Positions 49,079 to 62,500 of a DNA stretch of 64,000 nt are shown here, piece after piece (position 1 is the first letter of the stretch; every line of letters begins with the position of its first letter). The position numbers and the translations under genes are program-made. Location of the stretch: contig JAIXMF010000003.1 in assembly GCA_025201365.1 (NCBI GenBank), positions 744,001-808,000 on the forward strand, read 5' to 3'. Under the pieces are notes generated by a model. The model was not told the origin of the DNA, did not search any database, and saw nothing but the letters and a program-made list of their open reading frames with translations. The DNA comes from Syncephalis plumigaleata (taxonomy: Eukaryota > Zoopagomycota > Zoopagomycetes > Zoopagales > Piptocephalidaceae).

Positions 49079-52000
49079 ATGTCGCGTCGACCACCTAATC
49101 CTATGGCGGCTGCGGCTGCTAACGGCGCTACAACACCAATTGCCGCTAGTCATGGACCTCCTGGACCTATATCAGCATCTGCTGGTAATCTAGCACCTGC
49201 CGGTTCCTTATCCACACCAGTTATGCGTATGAGCCCTAATACTACTCCTCGTCAACTTATGGGAGGTGTTCCAGTAATGATGATGCAAGGTGGTGTTGGC
49301 AGTGGTGGCGGTGGTGCTGGTCCTAACCATCCAAATAGCGGAACACCAACTGCTCTACAGCAGCAACAAACGGCTGCTATGCGTAATGCGCGCATATCTT
49401 CACTACGTATTGTCACTATGGATGGCTATCCACCCGAGTATCTATTCCATCTTCATCCAATGCTAGGTATTATTAGGCCAGAGCCTAATCTACCTTCACC
49501 CATGGTAGCATCGCGTAGTCTACCTCCTCCCCGCCAAGGCTCTAGCGGTAGCGAGACCAGTATTGCCGCCGCAGCAGCTACTACAGCAGCAGCAGCAGCA
49601 ACTACACTTAATGTTAATCAATCTAATGCGCCAATGATGAGCCCCAATCCTAGTGGTGGTGGTGGTCGTGCACGTCCCGGGGGATTCCATCAACGTAGCT
49701 CTTCACTAGGCTACACATCAGGTAGTCGACGACAAGATCAGCTGGTGGCTGCACTACAGGCTAGATCGCGTGAAGTAATCTGGGATCCTATCGGACGTGT
49801 TGGACCATTTCGAGTAGTCACATTCGATCGTGTAAGTAGTAGTTTAGAAGAGGGGAATGGAAATAGTATAATGATGAATCCTCGCTAATGATGCTCACGT
49901 CTACATCTACAAATGTAGCGACATAGATTTGAAAAGAATAAGATGATCACCGACTCTGGTCCTCATTCGCCATTATCGCCGCGCACACCATCTTCGCCCG
50001 TCTATCCGAATGGTGTTATTCATTTGGCATGGCTTCGTCGATACAGGGAGCAATTGCCCTCGGTTGTTTTATCGTTATTCGAACTCTACGATCGTACCTC
50101 GGATCAACCGCTTAGCGCTGTACCACCCTCGCCCGGTGGTCGAGTTCAATCGATGGGGCCTGGCATGTTACCGGGTGCCGCTGAAGTGGCGAATACCCTG
50201 AGCAACGAACGAGATAAGGACATGGAGATCATCAAAGATTTGCTAGAGGAGAAGAAAAGGTTCGCCGATCTAGGTATTAAGTATGCGGTTATATTAATAT
50301 TGGGCAAGGGTCATATGGCGGAAACGAACACCGACGAACGATTATCGGCCATAAAACGAGCAAGTGGCCTGGATACACGTAGTCTATTCGTGTTAACACC
50401 GGGTGGGCCGGCAGAAATGCAAACATTCGTGAATGCCGTGTATAAAACACTACAAACGCAAGAGGTGGGTCCGGCATTCTATCGGGAATTATCGCGTAAA
50501 GTGAAGAAACGTCGCACGCGTGTGGTCACTCAGGCCAACGCGTTACGTGCCGGCCCTCAAGAGCCAGTTACATCCGGCTGTGTACTACCACCGGAGGCAT
50601 GGACAGTTCGATACGACTTTAAAATGGGTATATTCTGTGAATTTAGTCAAGATTTTAACCTGGCAGTTAGGTAATTATTATTGAATCGAGACATGAATAT
50701 CAATGGTGCATTCCCCCTTTCCCCTTCTCCATCTCGCTAATATCAGTACATTGTACACTTAGACATTACACGGTAGCCTATAGAAATCTCGTTGAATTAT
50801 TATCGGAAAAGACGCTTAATATCGCTGGGACCGTGCTATTCAACACCGATACACAACGATGGCAAGAGACGCGTATTCTTTTAGATATGATTAGTTTTAA
50901 GGTATGCCAACTACTACCCGTGTATTATGAAAAACGCAATATGTAAATATAACATGTAACATGTCTTTACAATTGATAGATTTGTAAATTGCATTTATAC
51001 GCGGAAGCACCGGTATCTGCTGTAGGGCAGTTTCATAACATTTAGCCAATATACGCGCACTAACAGAAGCGAGAGAACTGGGTTGTCAACACTTTAAACA
51101 TCTTACATGGGAGACACGACAGTACGTATTTTATAACATTCCTCATGTCTCTTTTTCGTTTGTTAGTCAATCTCTAATCTAACCAACGAATTAGATATCG
51201 TCTATTTGGTGAATTGGTAGAGATTGCCCTTAAGAATGGATTTAAATTGCCCATGACAGCTATGGTACAACTGCCGAACAATGGTGGGCCGGCCATTGAT
51301 CCCGATTCATTGTTGCAACATCCCGGTTTCTATTATCATGCCGCGGCCATGTGTGTAGCACGTCGTCGTCGTAATTTCTAGAATCAGAAAAGGTAACTTG
51401 TAAACTATCTATCATCTATAAGCGTATCATTATCGATCACTAATAAAGCAAGTGGATGGGATGATGTTTATTTTGATGGGAAATGCATATTAATAGGAAT
51501 ATAATACGGCAATTATGGCACCTGCCAATAAAGCGGCCAATTATGCCACGGTACTTGATCCAGCATTCGCCGAGGCATTAGACATGGAGAAGGGAGTTGA
51601 TCATTCGGCAATGGCTGTTGAATTACTCACCAAGAGCTATGAGCAATTCAAACGATTTCGCAATGTGCGCATGACATTATATCTAGCATCAGAGATCGCT
51701 AATGAATACTACGAGGCGGGTAAATATGATATGGCCATCAAGTGAGTAATTGACCAGAGTAGAAGATGAATAAGCATAAGTGTAGATGAGTAATAACAAA
51801 TGTTATTTTAGATTCTTTGATCGAATTGCCAAAACCTATCGAAAAGAACGATGGTACACGGTGTTACAATCGATTCTACTACGTTCACTAGATTGTGCAC
51901 GTCCACTTGGCATGTGGAATAGGGTGATCGAATACTTGATCGAATTGTTATCGGATAGTACGTAGATATAATCTGATATATATATATATATTACTATTTA

Positions 52001-54568
52001 TTCACATTGATATACATATAGATATACCGGTAACGGAAAAGGATCGAGAGCAATATCAAAATGATCTATTCGATCTATTAAACGTTAGTTATACGTTATA
52101 GCTGATCATCTATTTTATACTAATACTAACCTAATACATATATTTATATAGCGACCATTAGATGAAGGCAAAGAACGACAAGTTGTCAGAATTGAAATGG
52201 ATCAAATTGCTCATTTCGTATCCTTTATAGTTGATGATGATATGTTATTATATATATCTACAAATATACTCCTTAACATATAGTTTGACTGATTAGTAAC
52301 AAGTACAGCGGTATTAGATATGGCACTACATTCTCGGGTGTAGCTGCACCATTCCAGGTGGCCATTACCACTACACCAAGTGCACCTATTCACCTATACG
52401 ATTTGATGCCGTACGTATTCACTTCAATAACAATCGATAGACTATTGCTTGGTGGATAATGCAGACGAGCAAACCACCATACCCGAACCATTAACCGAAC
52501 ACGGCAGCACTATACAATGGGTTGATTGCGCGACTACAGATCGATCGACAGATCCTGCCATAACTGGGCCACAAGCACTGGTGTGGACAAAGAAAGTCGA
52601 TCTATCCATGCGTCGTCATTTAAACAAAGTATTTGAAGGGACAATCACGCCATTACAAGCGGATGACATTACGGTAAGATTAGCAGTGCTCCACTTATTG
52701 ATTAGTACTAATTGATCATATTAGGTCATTAATCTGGAGGTTATCCTACGTTTTCCAGCCTGGGAGATTATCCTTAATCTTAAACCGGATCTTGAAGCCT
52801 CTCGTCGATGGATACTCTCACCTGATCAAGTAAAAAGTACGTAGACATCTAGTGTGCTCATTTCAGAAAGAAAAGTATAGTATGTAATCATGCTCATCGT
52901 TAATAATTAGATTCTCGTCTACGTTTTATTGCCTTGGATGGATCTACCGATAGAACGGCCCTTCGGTATGTAGTTAGCATTGGTATCTCGTCACCTACTA
53001 ACATGTGTGTTACCATGATATGCATTTCTTTTTAGTGTAATGCGACGACAACCCAAATTTGAAGTGCAAATCGAGCATCCTTCACCGGCCTATCTCGATG
53101 AATACTATCCGCTCACGGTGAAGCTTGTTAATTCCGAGGCAGATACAATTCAAGCCACAATATCGGCCGAGCTTAAAATGATCGGTGCGCTGGAACCAAA
53201 CGATATACTCACCATGAATCCAAGTCAAACGGCGAGCGGTCCCATTCTACAACGATTAGATGTAGGCAGTATAGATGCAGGTGCCACGAAATCAACCACT
53301 ATCTACATGCGTGCTTCTCGCATTACGGGAGAACGATCTGTACAATTACGAGTAGGTCTATATATATATATAGATATATAATGAGTATACTACTAGTGTC
53401 ACTAATTGATTAACACATTTTATATTAGGTACGCTATCAATTGACTAATCATGACAACACTTACGATAAGGGAATAACGACCATTATCGATGTGGTACAA
53501 CCATTGGTGGCGAGTTTTGAGGCATTCCCTCTACGTCAACTGACTATCACTTCACAACCATCATCGGTGGAGGATGCGGTGTTGTTGAAACGACAAGAAA
53601 CGGACATGCTAGTTGTACGCGTGTGTTGCAATGGTCCATGGGATATCGAAGTGAATCAGATGGAGTTGAACTAGTAGTAAGTTAATAATAATGTTAGATT
53701 GCAATACATTATTAACATAATGTTACAATTGTTAGAAACCAATGGCAAGTGAAGCAACAATTGTCAAACTACTCGCAGAGTCAACCATGGTGATCATTTC
53801 AAGCCACAAGGTAATAATGATGTGTTATACACACGCTATAATTCACTAATACACTTATCGATTAGTATGGATGAAGGGACAAGTGTTCCAGGCCAACTAT
53901 CTACTACAAATGTCCACACCAAATATGACGAATGCATTGCCTAACAGTGATGTAGGTCCTATATCTATTTCATGGCGACGGTAAGTGAATAAACGAATAA
54001 TTATCATTTAATAAAGAATGAATGCATACTAATTGATCACTGATAGATGTATAGCGTCTAAGCATGCAGACTCAGACAAATCGCCATCTAATCACTGGTC
54101 TACTAGTCAATTAACTGTACCACCCGTGCAATTGGATGCGCGTGAAGTCACTGTAGTTGCAGGTAAGTATCGGGATAGAAAGGATGTCATCACTCCCATC
54201 TTTCCACTAATCTATTTGTTTTCTTCTTCCCCATTACAGAGCATCCAGCATGGGCATCTGTTCATGAACCATTTACACTGTGTTATCGTGTTCGTAACCC
54301 TACAACACGTCTCGAAGAGTTATCCGCATCGATGGAGACGGCAGATGGATTTGTATTTGCGGGTATGCGACAAACAGTCTTCCGAGTACTGCCCATGTCC
54401 ACCTATTGTCTACGCTATAATCTTTACCCCTTACGTACTGGTCGATTACGTTTACCACGCTTACGATTACAGGGTATACGCGATGTTACGCGAGACATCA
54501 AGGTACTCGGACAAGATAGTAGTGTTGATGGTATGACACTGTTTGTCATGCCTTCCAACGAGTCGTAA
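49079..54568 (+). CDS. TRAPPC11: TRAPPC11 (Foie gras/gryzun) vesicle-tethering subunit
   Basis: Subunit of the TRAPP complex acting in ER-Golgi traffic. Exon 1 (49079-49831) has an Ala/Pro/Gly-rich low-complexity start, then LVAALQARSREVIWDPIGRV and GPFRVVTFDR. Exon 2 (49943-50670) carries NGVIHLAWLRRYREQLPSVV, KKRFADLGIKYAVILILGKG and EVGPAFYRELSRKVKKRRTR, the N-terminal part of the family. The Foie gras domain follows over many exons (VAYRNLVELLSEKTLNIAGT, GFYYHAAAMCVARRRRNF, AVELLTKSYEQFKRFRNVRM, YYEAGKYDMAI). The beta-rich gryzun C-terminus ends near LRLPRLRLQGIRD at TAA 54566-54568. At least fifteen short introns. Frame changes near 51040 and 51375 look like single missing bases. Family assignment rests on domain order and motifs. 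Confidence 0.8.
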
Positions 54569-55715
54569 CAGCATAGCATTAGTATTCATTATACATTGTT
54601 AATACACTATAAATATATCGTAACATTACAATAATAATAATAATCGAGATCATTGATATACGAACAATATTGCTATGGCGATTCATACAAGTGTTGGCAT
54701 TGTTAATGGTGGGCAAGTAAGGCTGCCTATTTCAGTTTTGAGCAACAACACGACGTGCACATTACTTCCTTTTTCTACTACCACTAATATCATTGGCAAC
54801 ATCATTGTATACGGTAGTGTTCTTTCTTTGTTACCACACCACATGTCCTTTAATAGGTTTAGGTTCTTATTTTCAAGAAAAAAAGACTCATTCTATTGTG
54901 TAACACGCCTCGTTTACAAGCAAACTCGTGGATATATCCGTCTGCTACAATGTGCTTTTTTCTCTTTGTCATTTGACTATTTTCAGTTTTAGCCTTGATC
55001 TTGCTACTATTCTAATTCATATTCATTGCAAAAACGCAGAAATATCCATGTCAAGAAGGAAAAAACCAGTACCAATCCATATGTCAAAGGGGTACAAAAC
55101 TGTTCTACAGAAATATACACGATAGAGAGACATTGGTGAAATGAGAGGAACATTGTTCGCGAATGCAGGTTGAAATGAAACAAGCCAACAGACACCTCTA
55201 CTGCCTAATTGAATCTCCACTCACACGCGTCACTTTCTATGCCTCAGTATAGTAATGCCATCCTCATGAACGAACGTATATAAGCATGAACCATATCTAC
55301 TAGATTGGCCCGTGAGTTTAAGCACCTACTCGTTCATCTACTCGTATCTACGTTCGTCGTTCGTTCGTTCGCTAGCTATTATTTACGATCTATTATTTAC
55401 GATTTATTATTACATTTACTAGTGCTACTCTATCAATTGATACCCGTGCCTCTGCTTTGGTTACACATTCTCCTATCGTGATTTCATTGTCCAAAAGTGA
55501 CAAACTATCATACAATACAAGTAACTATGGTGTCGCTTTCCTTCCTATTCCCTCGTCGTTCCTCTTCCTCTTCCCTCTTATCTCATTTTTCTATCACTTT
55601 TAGGTTTGTGGTTAGCTTGCAGCGTCACTACTTCAGTTGCTATTCCAAACAGAGGACAATCTCTTAGTGGTGCACCTTCTTTCGACATATCTCCAATTCA
55701 TTGACATCGCCAGCC
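54569..55715. other. Intergenic, 1.15 kb, no gene seen
   Basis: AT-rich. It contains TCGTTCGT-type repeats at 55350-55375 and a pyrimidine-rich tract at 55540-55600 before the thioesterase start. The short open frames lack recognisable motifs. Confidence 0.45.
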
Positions 55716-56442
55716 ATGTCTAAAGGAACAAGTGGTGCACCAACTCAAGATGAGCTTAAGCATTTTAACGGTTTGGAGAAGAAACTAAAATCTCTCTCAC
55801 CGGAAGCCCGAGCGAAACACGTCCTCCAGCTGACACAAGGTACATCCGGTTATAGTCAAGATGTATGGCGACGCGTTGAATTTGTTCAAGCTAAGCCTGG
55901 TCGCGCGCTATTCCGCTTTGTAATTACAGAAAAAGATTGCAACTATAATGGCTCAATACACGGTGCACTTTTAGCACTCCTGGTGGATAACTGCACAACA
56001 GTAATGCTTTATACATTGGACAGTAAGTAGTATAATATATACATATAATAGAACCACAGATGATATTGATTATCATTATTTATTAGATACTCCTTTATCA
56101 GGTGGTGTATCCACTGATTTACACGTCTCATACGATAGCGGTGCTAAATTGGGCGACACCATTCTAATTGATGCGTACATCAAGCATCAAACCTCTAGTT
56201 TCTCATTTACTTCCGCGGACCTTCTATTGGAGAAGCCGGCCAGTCCCGCGTCATCAGCTGTTGCGAGTGCTGGATTTGCAAATCCTAATCAGCATAACCA
56301 ACAGACCAAATCCGGAATGAAGCTAATAGCTCATGCTAGTCATACAAAGTATGCGACTAGTGTGCCCAAACCCAAAGGAGAAAAAGTATCACAACAACAA
56401 CACAACAACAGCAACAGCAACAAGTACCACCGCACAATTTAA
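55716..56442 (+). CDS. Acyl-CoA thioesterase, THEM2/ACOT13-like hotdog protein
   Basis: Hydrolyses acyl-CoA to free acid and CoA. Exon 1 (55716-56022) and exon 2 (56087-56442) join within the Asn codon of DNTPLSGGVSTD. The hotdog core is VEFVQAKPGRALFRFVITEK then NYNGSIHGALLALLVDNCTT, with the family N-x-x-G-x-x-H-G pattern and catalytic Asp in LVD. STDLHVSYDSGAKLGDTILI follows. ATG 55716 was chosen as the first in frame. The tail after LIAHASHTKY is Gln/Asn/Ser-rich. An insert of about 25 residues (PASPASSAVASAGF region) interrupts the last strands. Family members are usually about 140-150 residues; this one is about 220 because of the N-terminal helix, insert and tail. The gene runs tail to tail with the NEPRO-like gene, 65 bases apart. 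Confidence 0.75.
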
Positions 56443-56507
56443 TGGCATTTAAAGCCAAATTATAAATACTTTATTTAGCGTGTTATAATTTCTACAAACA
56501 TTGTCAT

Positions 56508-57971
56508 TTAGGACGATGATACAATAGAGTATAAATAAACATCTATTAATAATGAATGTTGACTATATCAATGAATAATTGAATCTACTTACCTCCAAGA
56601 TCATATTCATCTTCATTGTTATTATTACAATAAACATTAGATGATGTATTCGTAGATTGATCCTTTGCTATTCCATTATTTATATTGGTGGTATTACTCG
56701 TTTGAGCAATGGCTTCCATTTCACTAACAATGTAATGAGTCATCTCATATTATTACTATTATTGAGTAATATACTTACGTTACAAGTCTATTATATTCAT
56801 CACCACCTTTACTATTGCTACTAATTGACAAGGGTGGTACACTAACAGGAAGTAATGACCACCAAGAATTAGTAGTTTCTGATTCATCATCACATAACCA
56901 CTAATATATATATATATATATTCAGTTAGTAATTGTCCTACATGTATGAGTAGATAACTATGTAACATACCGGAAATAATGGCACCCAGCAATGTAACTT
57001 ATCATAAAGCTGTGCTAACTCTGTACGTTCCACACGTAATAATGTCCATAGTCGACCGATAATCGCAGTCATGGTGAGGGCCATTGGCATGAAGTAAGTC
57101 TGAGCGAGTAATGACCTCATTTGCCTATTATTGACATTACTTGTTAGTATTCATGATGTGCTGAGTAACTATGATGCTATTTCTAATTACCGATACCCCT
57201 CCTCTAACTGCACTAGCATCTATAGATTTCTATTCATTAGTATTCGTGGATGTCCCGCCAATCGATCCTATTACCTGATCCATTAGCTGAATGCCACCGT
57301 AGCATCGTGCGGTTAGCCAACTCATCCATTCACGCGATGCAACATTCTGCCATTGAATACTCGATGTATTATTATCCTTTCTATACATTATTGATAAGTC
57401 ACGATATAGTCTCTACTTGTATTCGTGCACACTAACACTTTTGCTCGATACATGATCGTGCTCAATTCCTCTAATAAATTGTAATAATTCAATGCTAATA
57501 GTCGTTTACCCAATTGTCGTATCTAATTAGTCATTCATGATTAATAAATTGAATTACAATATTCATATATATATATGTCATATTATTATTTACCCGTATA
57601 ATACTACGATAATAGACTGCACGTCGATGTTGATACCAACTACGTTGATGCACCTTCTCCAATATGTTTAATTCGTTAATGATCAGTTTATATGGTGTTT
57701 TTTGTATCATTTGTCGTAAATGACTATAGTTTTGACGATGTATCTCGCGTGCCTCGTCCGATTGATCAGCAAACTGTAGACCAATTGATTGATCATCACT
57801 ACGTGCCAATTCGCTATTGAATACGTCGGTGGATGACTCGTCTATTTTTCGCTTCTTTTTTCGATGTTTTTCCAGCTCATTCATATCTAATGGAATAAGT
57901 GTGGCCTTTGGTGCTGTAGATACGCGTTGCTCCCATACTGGACAAACAGGAATGGCTCGCGTTGAATCCAT
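56508..57971 (-). CDS. NEPRO-like nucleolar protein (RNase P/MRP-associated family)
   Basis: ATG 57969-57971. Exon 1 (to about 57597) includes a Lys/Arg-rich stretch (KHRKKKRKID), suiting nuclear or nucleolar location, and the helical block INELNILEKVHQRSWYQHRR then AVYYRSIIR. Later exons give IRQLGKRLLALNYYNLLEEL, EWMSWLTARCYGGIQLMDQ, QTYFMPMALTMTAIIGRLWT, LYDKLHCWVPLFP and LLPVSVPPLSISSN, ending at TAA 56508-56510. The N-terminal E-L-x-I-L-x-K-x-x-x-x-x-x-x-Q-H-R pattern followed by a Y-F-x-P-L/M-A-L-x-M block matches my memory of the NEPRO family, whose members work with RNase MRP/P in rRNA processing. Introns are very short and AT-rich. The family call is tentative; the gene structure is well supported. 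Confidence 0.5.
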
Positions 57972-58164
57972 AGTAATGACAACGACGATAATGAGTGAAT
58001 AATACGGGAATAATAGGGATAAGAAAAAGAAGAAAAATAGAGCTTGTGATTATTCATCATCATCATCAAAATAATGATACTAGAGGTGGAACAACGATCT
58101 TTCACCGACCATATTATAACTTGAATGAGTTCATGCCTTTATTATTGTCATAACCAATTTAATC
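57972..58164. promoter_or_regulatory. Short divergent promoter region
   Basis: Only 193 bases separate the start codons of the NEPRO-like gene and the ISCA2 gene, so both promoters must lie here or overlap the genes. A GAT/ATC run sits near 58050-58065. Confidence 0.5.
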
Positions 58165-58960
58165 ATGTTACGTCGTGGCATCACCGCTACCACGAATATT
58201 GCACGATATACTGGTGTGCAGCGTAGAGTGCTCACACCAACGTATAGTAGGAATGTACGCGGCAATAATCGATCAGCATTATTGTTATTACCTACGAATA
58301 GTTTAACAACTGTTCAGATGTTCAGTCGTCGACTACTACCGTTGAATGTAACGACTTCAACGAGTGTATTGCCTATGCAGCAAATGTGTCATAGTTCCAC
58401 TCTGTCTAAACGACAAACATCCTCCGAGGATCTTGGCAATAACGCGGAAGCTACTCGTGCTATGAATGTCGTCGAAGGTGACGCTATGGGAATGCCGCTC
58501 CATGCTACAGACCGAGCAATTAAGGTAATACATACTATGATATATATGTCATTGCTCTATGGTATTTACTTAATGATTTGCAATCAATAGCGTATCAAGT
58601 ATGTGCTGGAGGAGGAGCCAGCAGAAGCAGCACTAAGAGTGGCGGTAGACTCTGGTGGATGTCATGGCTACCAATATCGACTAGAACTTACGCATAGTAT
58701 TGATAAATCAGAGGATATGTAAGTATCGATACGAGTATGGCATACGCGCATTACTAATTAACAAGCAATATAATCGTTTACTTCTTAGTGTATTTGATTG
58801 TGATGGCGCGCGTATTGTTGTCGACAATATAAGTCTACCCTTATTGGCGGGTGCACAAATCGATTTTGTTACCGAACTTATTGGTTCAGCCTTTAAAGTG
58901 GTATCCAACCCTAATGCCAGTTCAACCTGTGGATGTGATGTATCGTTTGAAATTAAATAA
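58165..58960 (+). CDS. ISCA2: Mitochondrial iron-sulfur assembly protein ISCA2/Isa2
   Basis: A-type carrier for maturing mitochondrial [4Fe-4S] proteins. Exons 58165-58524, 58591-58718 and 58788-58960 join in frame. The Arg/Ser/Thr-rich, acid-poor N-terminus of about 90 residues fits a mitochondrial targeting sequence. The core reads AIKRIKYVLEEEPAEAALRV, AVDSGGCHGYQYRLEL (first Cys), IVFDCDGARIVVDNISLPLL, AGAQIDFVTELIGSAFKVVS, then NPNASSTCGCDVSFEIK with the paired Cys (CGC) and stop. The GARVVVD-like and ELIGSAF motifs point to ISCA2 rather than ISCA1. About 219 residues, with a longer N-terminus than usual. Confidence 0.85.
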
Positions 58961-59559
58961 ATGCAACAATAGCAATAATACATAGTAAGCTATATGAAAT
59001 TACTATACTACGGGTCCATTAAGTGTTAGAAGTATTGCAACAATGGTAGTAAGAAATAATATAGCACTAGAGATTACTGGGATACATCAAATGAAATGAG
59101 GTAATCGCGGAAGATTAAACAGTATCTGACTAATCTATACATCTACATGCACTAAATATACATAAAGATAGCTAATTACATGGTTGTAGTTTGCATCTCA
59201 AATAACTGCCAGGATTGAATGGTATAATCATGTTAGTCTATTATTACATTTTACAACACTGCTTACAACGCACTTGCATAGTATCTTGATGATTGCTGTT
59301 TATTCAAATGCATGTTTATACATTCATTGTAAGTGACGCCATAGTTGATGCCATTCTATTCTGTGGACATACAAAAATAATATCTGTACTACCATGTGTA
59401 TTGGAACAATGATGATGCTACGTCAATGGCCTAGTTGTCAGTTTCCGTTCTTGTTCAATAGTATTTGCTATCTAGTGTATAAGTCGTTATTGTTGTTGTT
59501 TGCATAAATACCGCCTAGTCTATTAAGGGCGCTTTCATATTGTAGTAACCTCGTACGTA
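58961..59559. other. Intergenic, no gene seen
   Basis: 599 AT-rich bases between two co-oriented genes, with several in-phase stops in all frames and no recognised motif. Confidence 0.5.
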
Positions 59560-62500
59560 ATGAGCACACAGTCTGCACATCTTGCAGATAAACTGCAGCA
59601 AGGTGAGAGGCTACTGTCTCGACAACTAGAATGCACAGTCAATTCCGCTCATTCCACCTTACAACTGGGCCGTGCCTACTTTTACTTCCCGCCTAATAGT
59701 GGTGAGGTACTGCCGGCAACTAGGGAGGACTGCAACACGTATACACTATGTGCCAACCACGAGGATAGTCTTCTGCTTGCCGGTATAGCGGTGTTTAAGC
59801 TCGAGCCGATAAATGGAAAGTGTTTACATGAAATTTACGCGGCTGTTGCTTTCGATACCGGTGCTGAACACAATGAACCGCCGCAACTATGTGCTCGCTT
59901 CATCGTCACAGAGCGTGGTGTTGATTTCAGCTGTAGCCCAGAGCGGTTAAGGCGCTATTACGAACGATCCATTTCACATGCACTTCGACCTATGCAAAGT
60001 CCTCAGCTTATACAGGGAAAGTCATTTGATGCGACATTTGCTCTTGAATGTTGGATGGACCGATCAAGTTCGACTAGACCGTTTGAGTTGCGTGTCTCGT
60101 TGCTACCATCAACTGAGAGGAGTAGCGGTAACATACTTGATATGGAGTATTTGGAGTTACCATAGTAAGTTGTGCCAATGTTGCTATAGCCTACTCATTA
60201 ATCATGACACATTTAGTCCTGGAGGAGAAGGAGGAGGAGAAGGACAGCCAATGTCAGTTAGATCATCAATGATAGATGTTGGTAGGATATCATACCCGTA
60301 AGCTAAAGCTAATATCCATGACTAATTATAGTTGAGTAGATGCTTTTGCAGATGAAGACGAATACGACGATGATTTCGCACACGATAATCGCATGATTGA
60401 TCGTTTCTCGCAACACATGGAATCGATGCATCTTGCAACAGGTCTCGATAGTCAGCATGCTGAACTCACTAGAGAACATCAAAATGAATCCTATACTAGT
60501 GGATCGACTGGCACATGTGTATCAATGACAATTGCTAATAATCATCCGCTGGTCACACTTACTGGACGACATCAGTACACGCATGAGGGGACAATTGAAA
60601 TGGAGCCTACCGACTCGATTGACCATGGGAAGACACAAGAATATCGAGCAACCAATCGTGGTGCAAAAGACACGGCAGCTGTTGTCGTGTATGAAGTGAA
60701 ATCAACGCATCATTCGGCTTCAGCGCCATCACGGCCATATCATCGATTGTTCCTAGCAGTGGCATGTCGTAACAAGGTAGAAAAGCAAATATCAGCTTCA
60801 ACAAAATATACAGCCGAGAGTATTGAGGAGAGGGCAGACATGGCCAACATTCATGAGACGTGTGTATTCCTGTTTCGTTCTGATAGTTCAAACTTCCCGG
60901 AATACGACTTGCTATTGAAGCGATTCTACGAGCATTATGCCGTCCATTTATTAGCACCTATAAGCGATGACGACACCATTAGCTGGATGTATTTGCTTGA
61001 TAATGACACATCGTTCGTTGTTCAGTTTAGTCAGATACAAAATGGGAATAGTGCAACAACTAGAGTATCCATTGAAGAGACATCCAAGGAATACACGGAC
61101 AACAACAACAATAGGAGCGTATCTTCATTTCCCAATCAAATACTGATGCTTGGTCCTGTATTGGACATACCATTAAGTGGATTCAGGTATGAGAATGAAT
61201 GGGATAGTAATGATAATGATGATGATGATGCTAATACCATACTAGTTGGCATTGTTCTAATGCTTTTATTGAGATTGCCAAAGAAATAGAAGCAACTATG
61301 TCGTGGAAGCCAAGTCAAGCCATCCAGTTGATTGAGAATGCTACTGATCGACTAGAACTGACTATCGTGCCAATATGGTCAAGTGACCACTTTGAACTTT
61401 TATCGAATGACACCAATTCCAGCAAACCATTACCTCAAAACAAGTATGAAATATGTCGAGTTGATACAACTAACTCACCTGTCAATAAGTGTCTGGCAAT
61501 TTATCATCTGAGTAATGTATCGACAACAGCAAGTCTAATGAACGATCCACTGGATGGAACTATTATGATTGTACACCATCACAACTATCTTACGGCATTA
61601 ACGGTGATATCGGTGAATAACATCCAGCGTGATCAACTCATTAATCATGTAGTGCCATCGCTGGAGAACAAAGGAATCGTCAATTACTTTGGTAGTATGA
61701 TCCCGGCATATTGGTACATCTCCCTTGATGAATCAACTCGAATGTGTATCAAGGCATTCCGTGCACATCCCGAATCCAACGACAAAGAACACATTACTAA
61801 GCCGGCAGTCATTACCGTGTCGGTGATGGACCAGCTGCACGAGGAATACAACAAAGCGGAAGTCAACACGGTAAGCGTAAACTAGGATAGCCATCAAGTA
61901 ACATGCGATGCTTACTTGTAACTAGAGTGTCGTAAACAATTCAATCCAGCCACTATTTCGTATTCATGATGACATCGAACACGAAGGATTCTCGCTGGAA
62001 CTTCCATCAGAATGGTGTATTGGATACACTCGAGAAAAGAGCAATGAAGAGTCGAACAATACTAGTATACTGTTGGAAGACGCGGATATCATTCAGCATG
62101 TCAGAAATACCAGTGACAGTATGGGGAAGGATAATTGCCATGGAATATTGTTACTTCATGATGACGAACACCAAGTGCGGATAATAAGATATCATTGTTC
62201 ACGCGTGTCTATTCACAAGGATCATCCGGGATCATCATCGATGTCAACATGCAATGGCAGCAAGGCAAGCATCTAGTAATGAATGACGGTGCAAGTATAA
62301 ACACGAGCTACACGCTGGATAATAATGTCGATCGACATATGCTTGTTCAAGGATATACCCTAGCAATGATCGTTGTTTACTATCAATGTATTTGGTCGAG
62401 ATACCAATACTAAATCTTATGACATTCTATTCCTAGCAACAAACAGTCTGGTAGAGGTGAGTGGTAGCATCATACAATGATCGTCATCTTACAACACATA

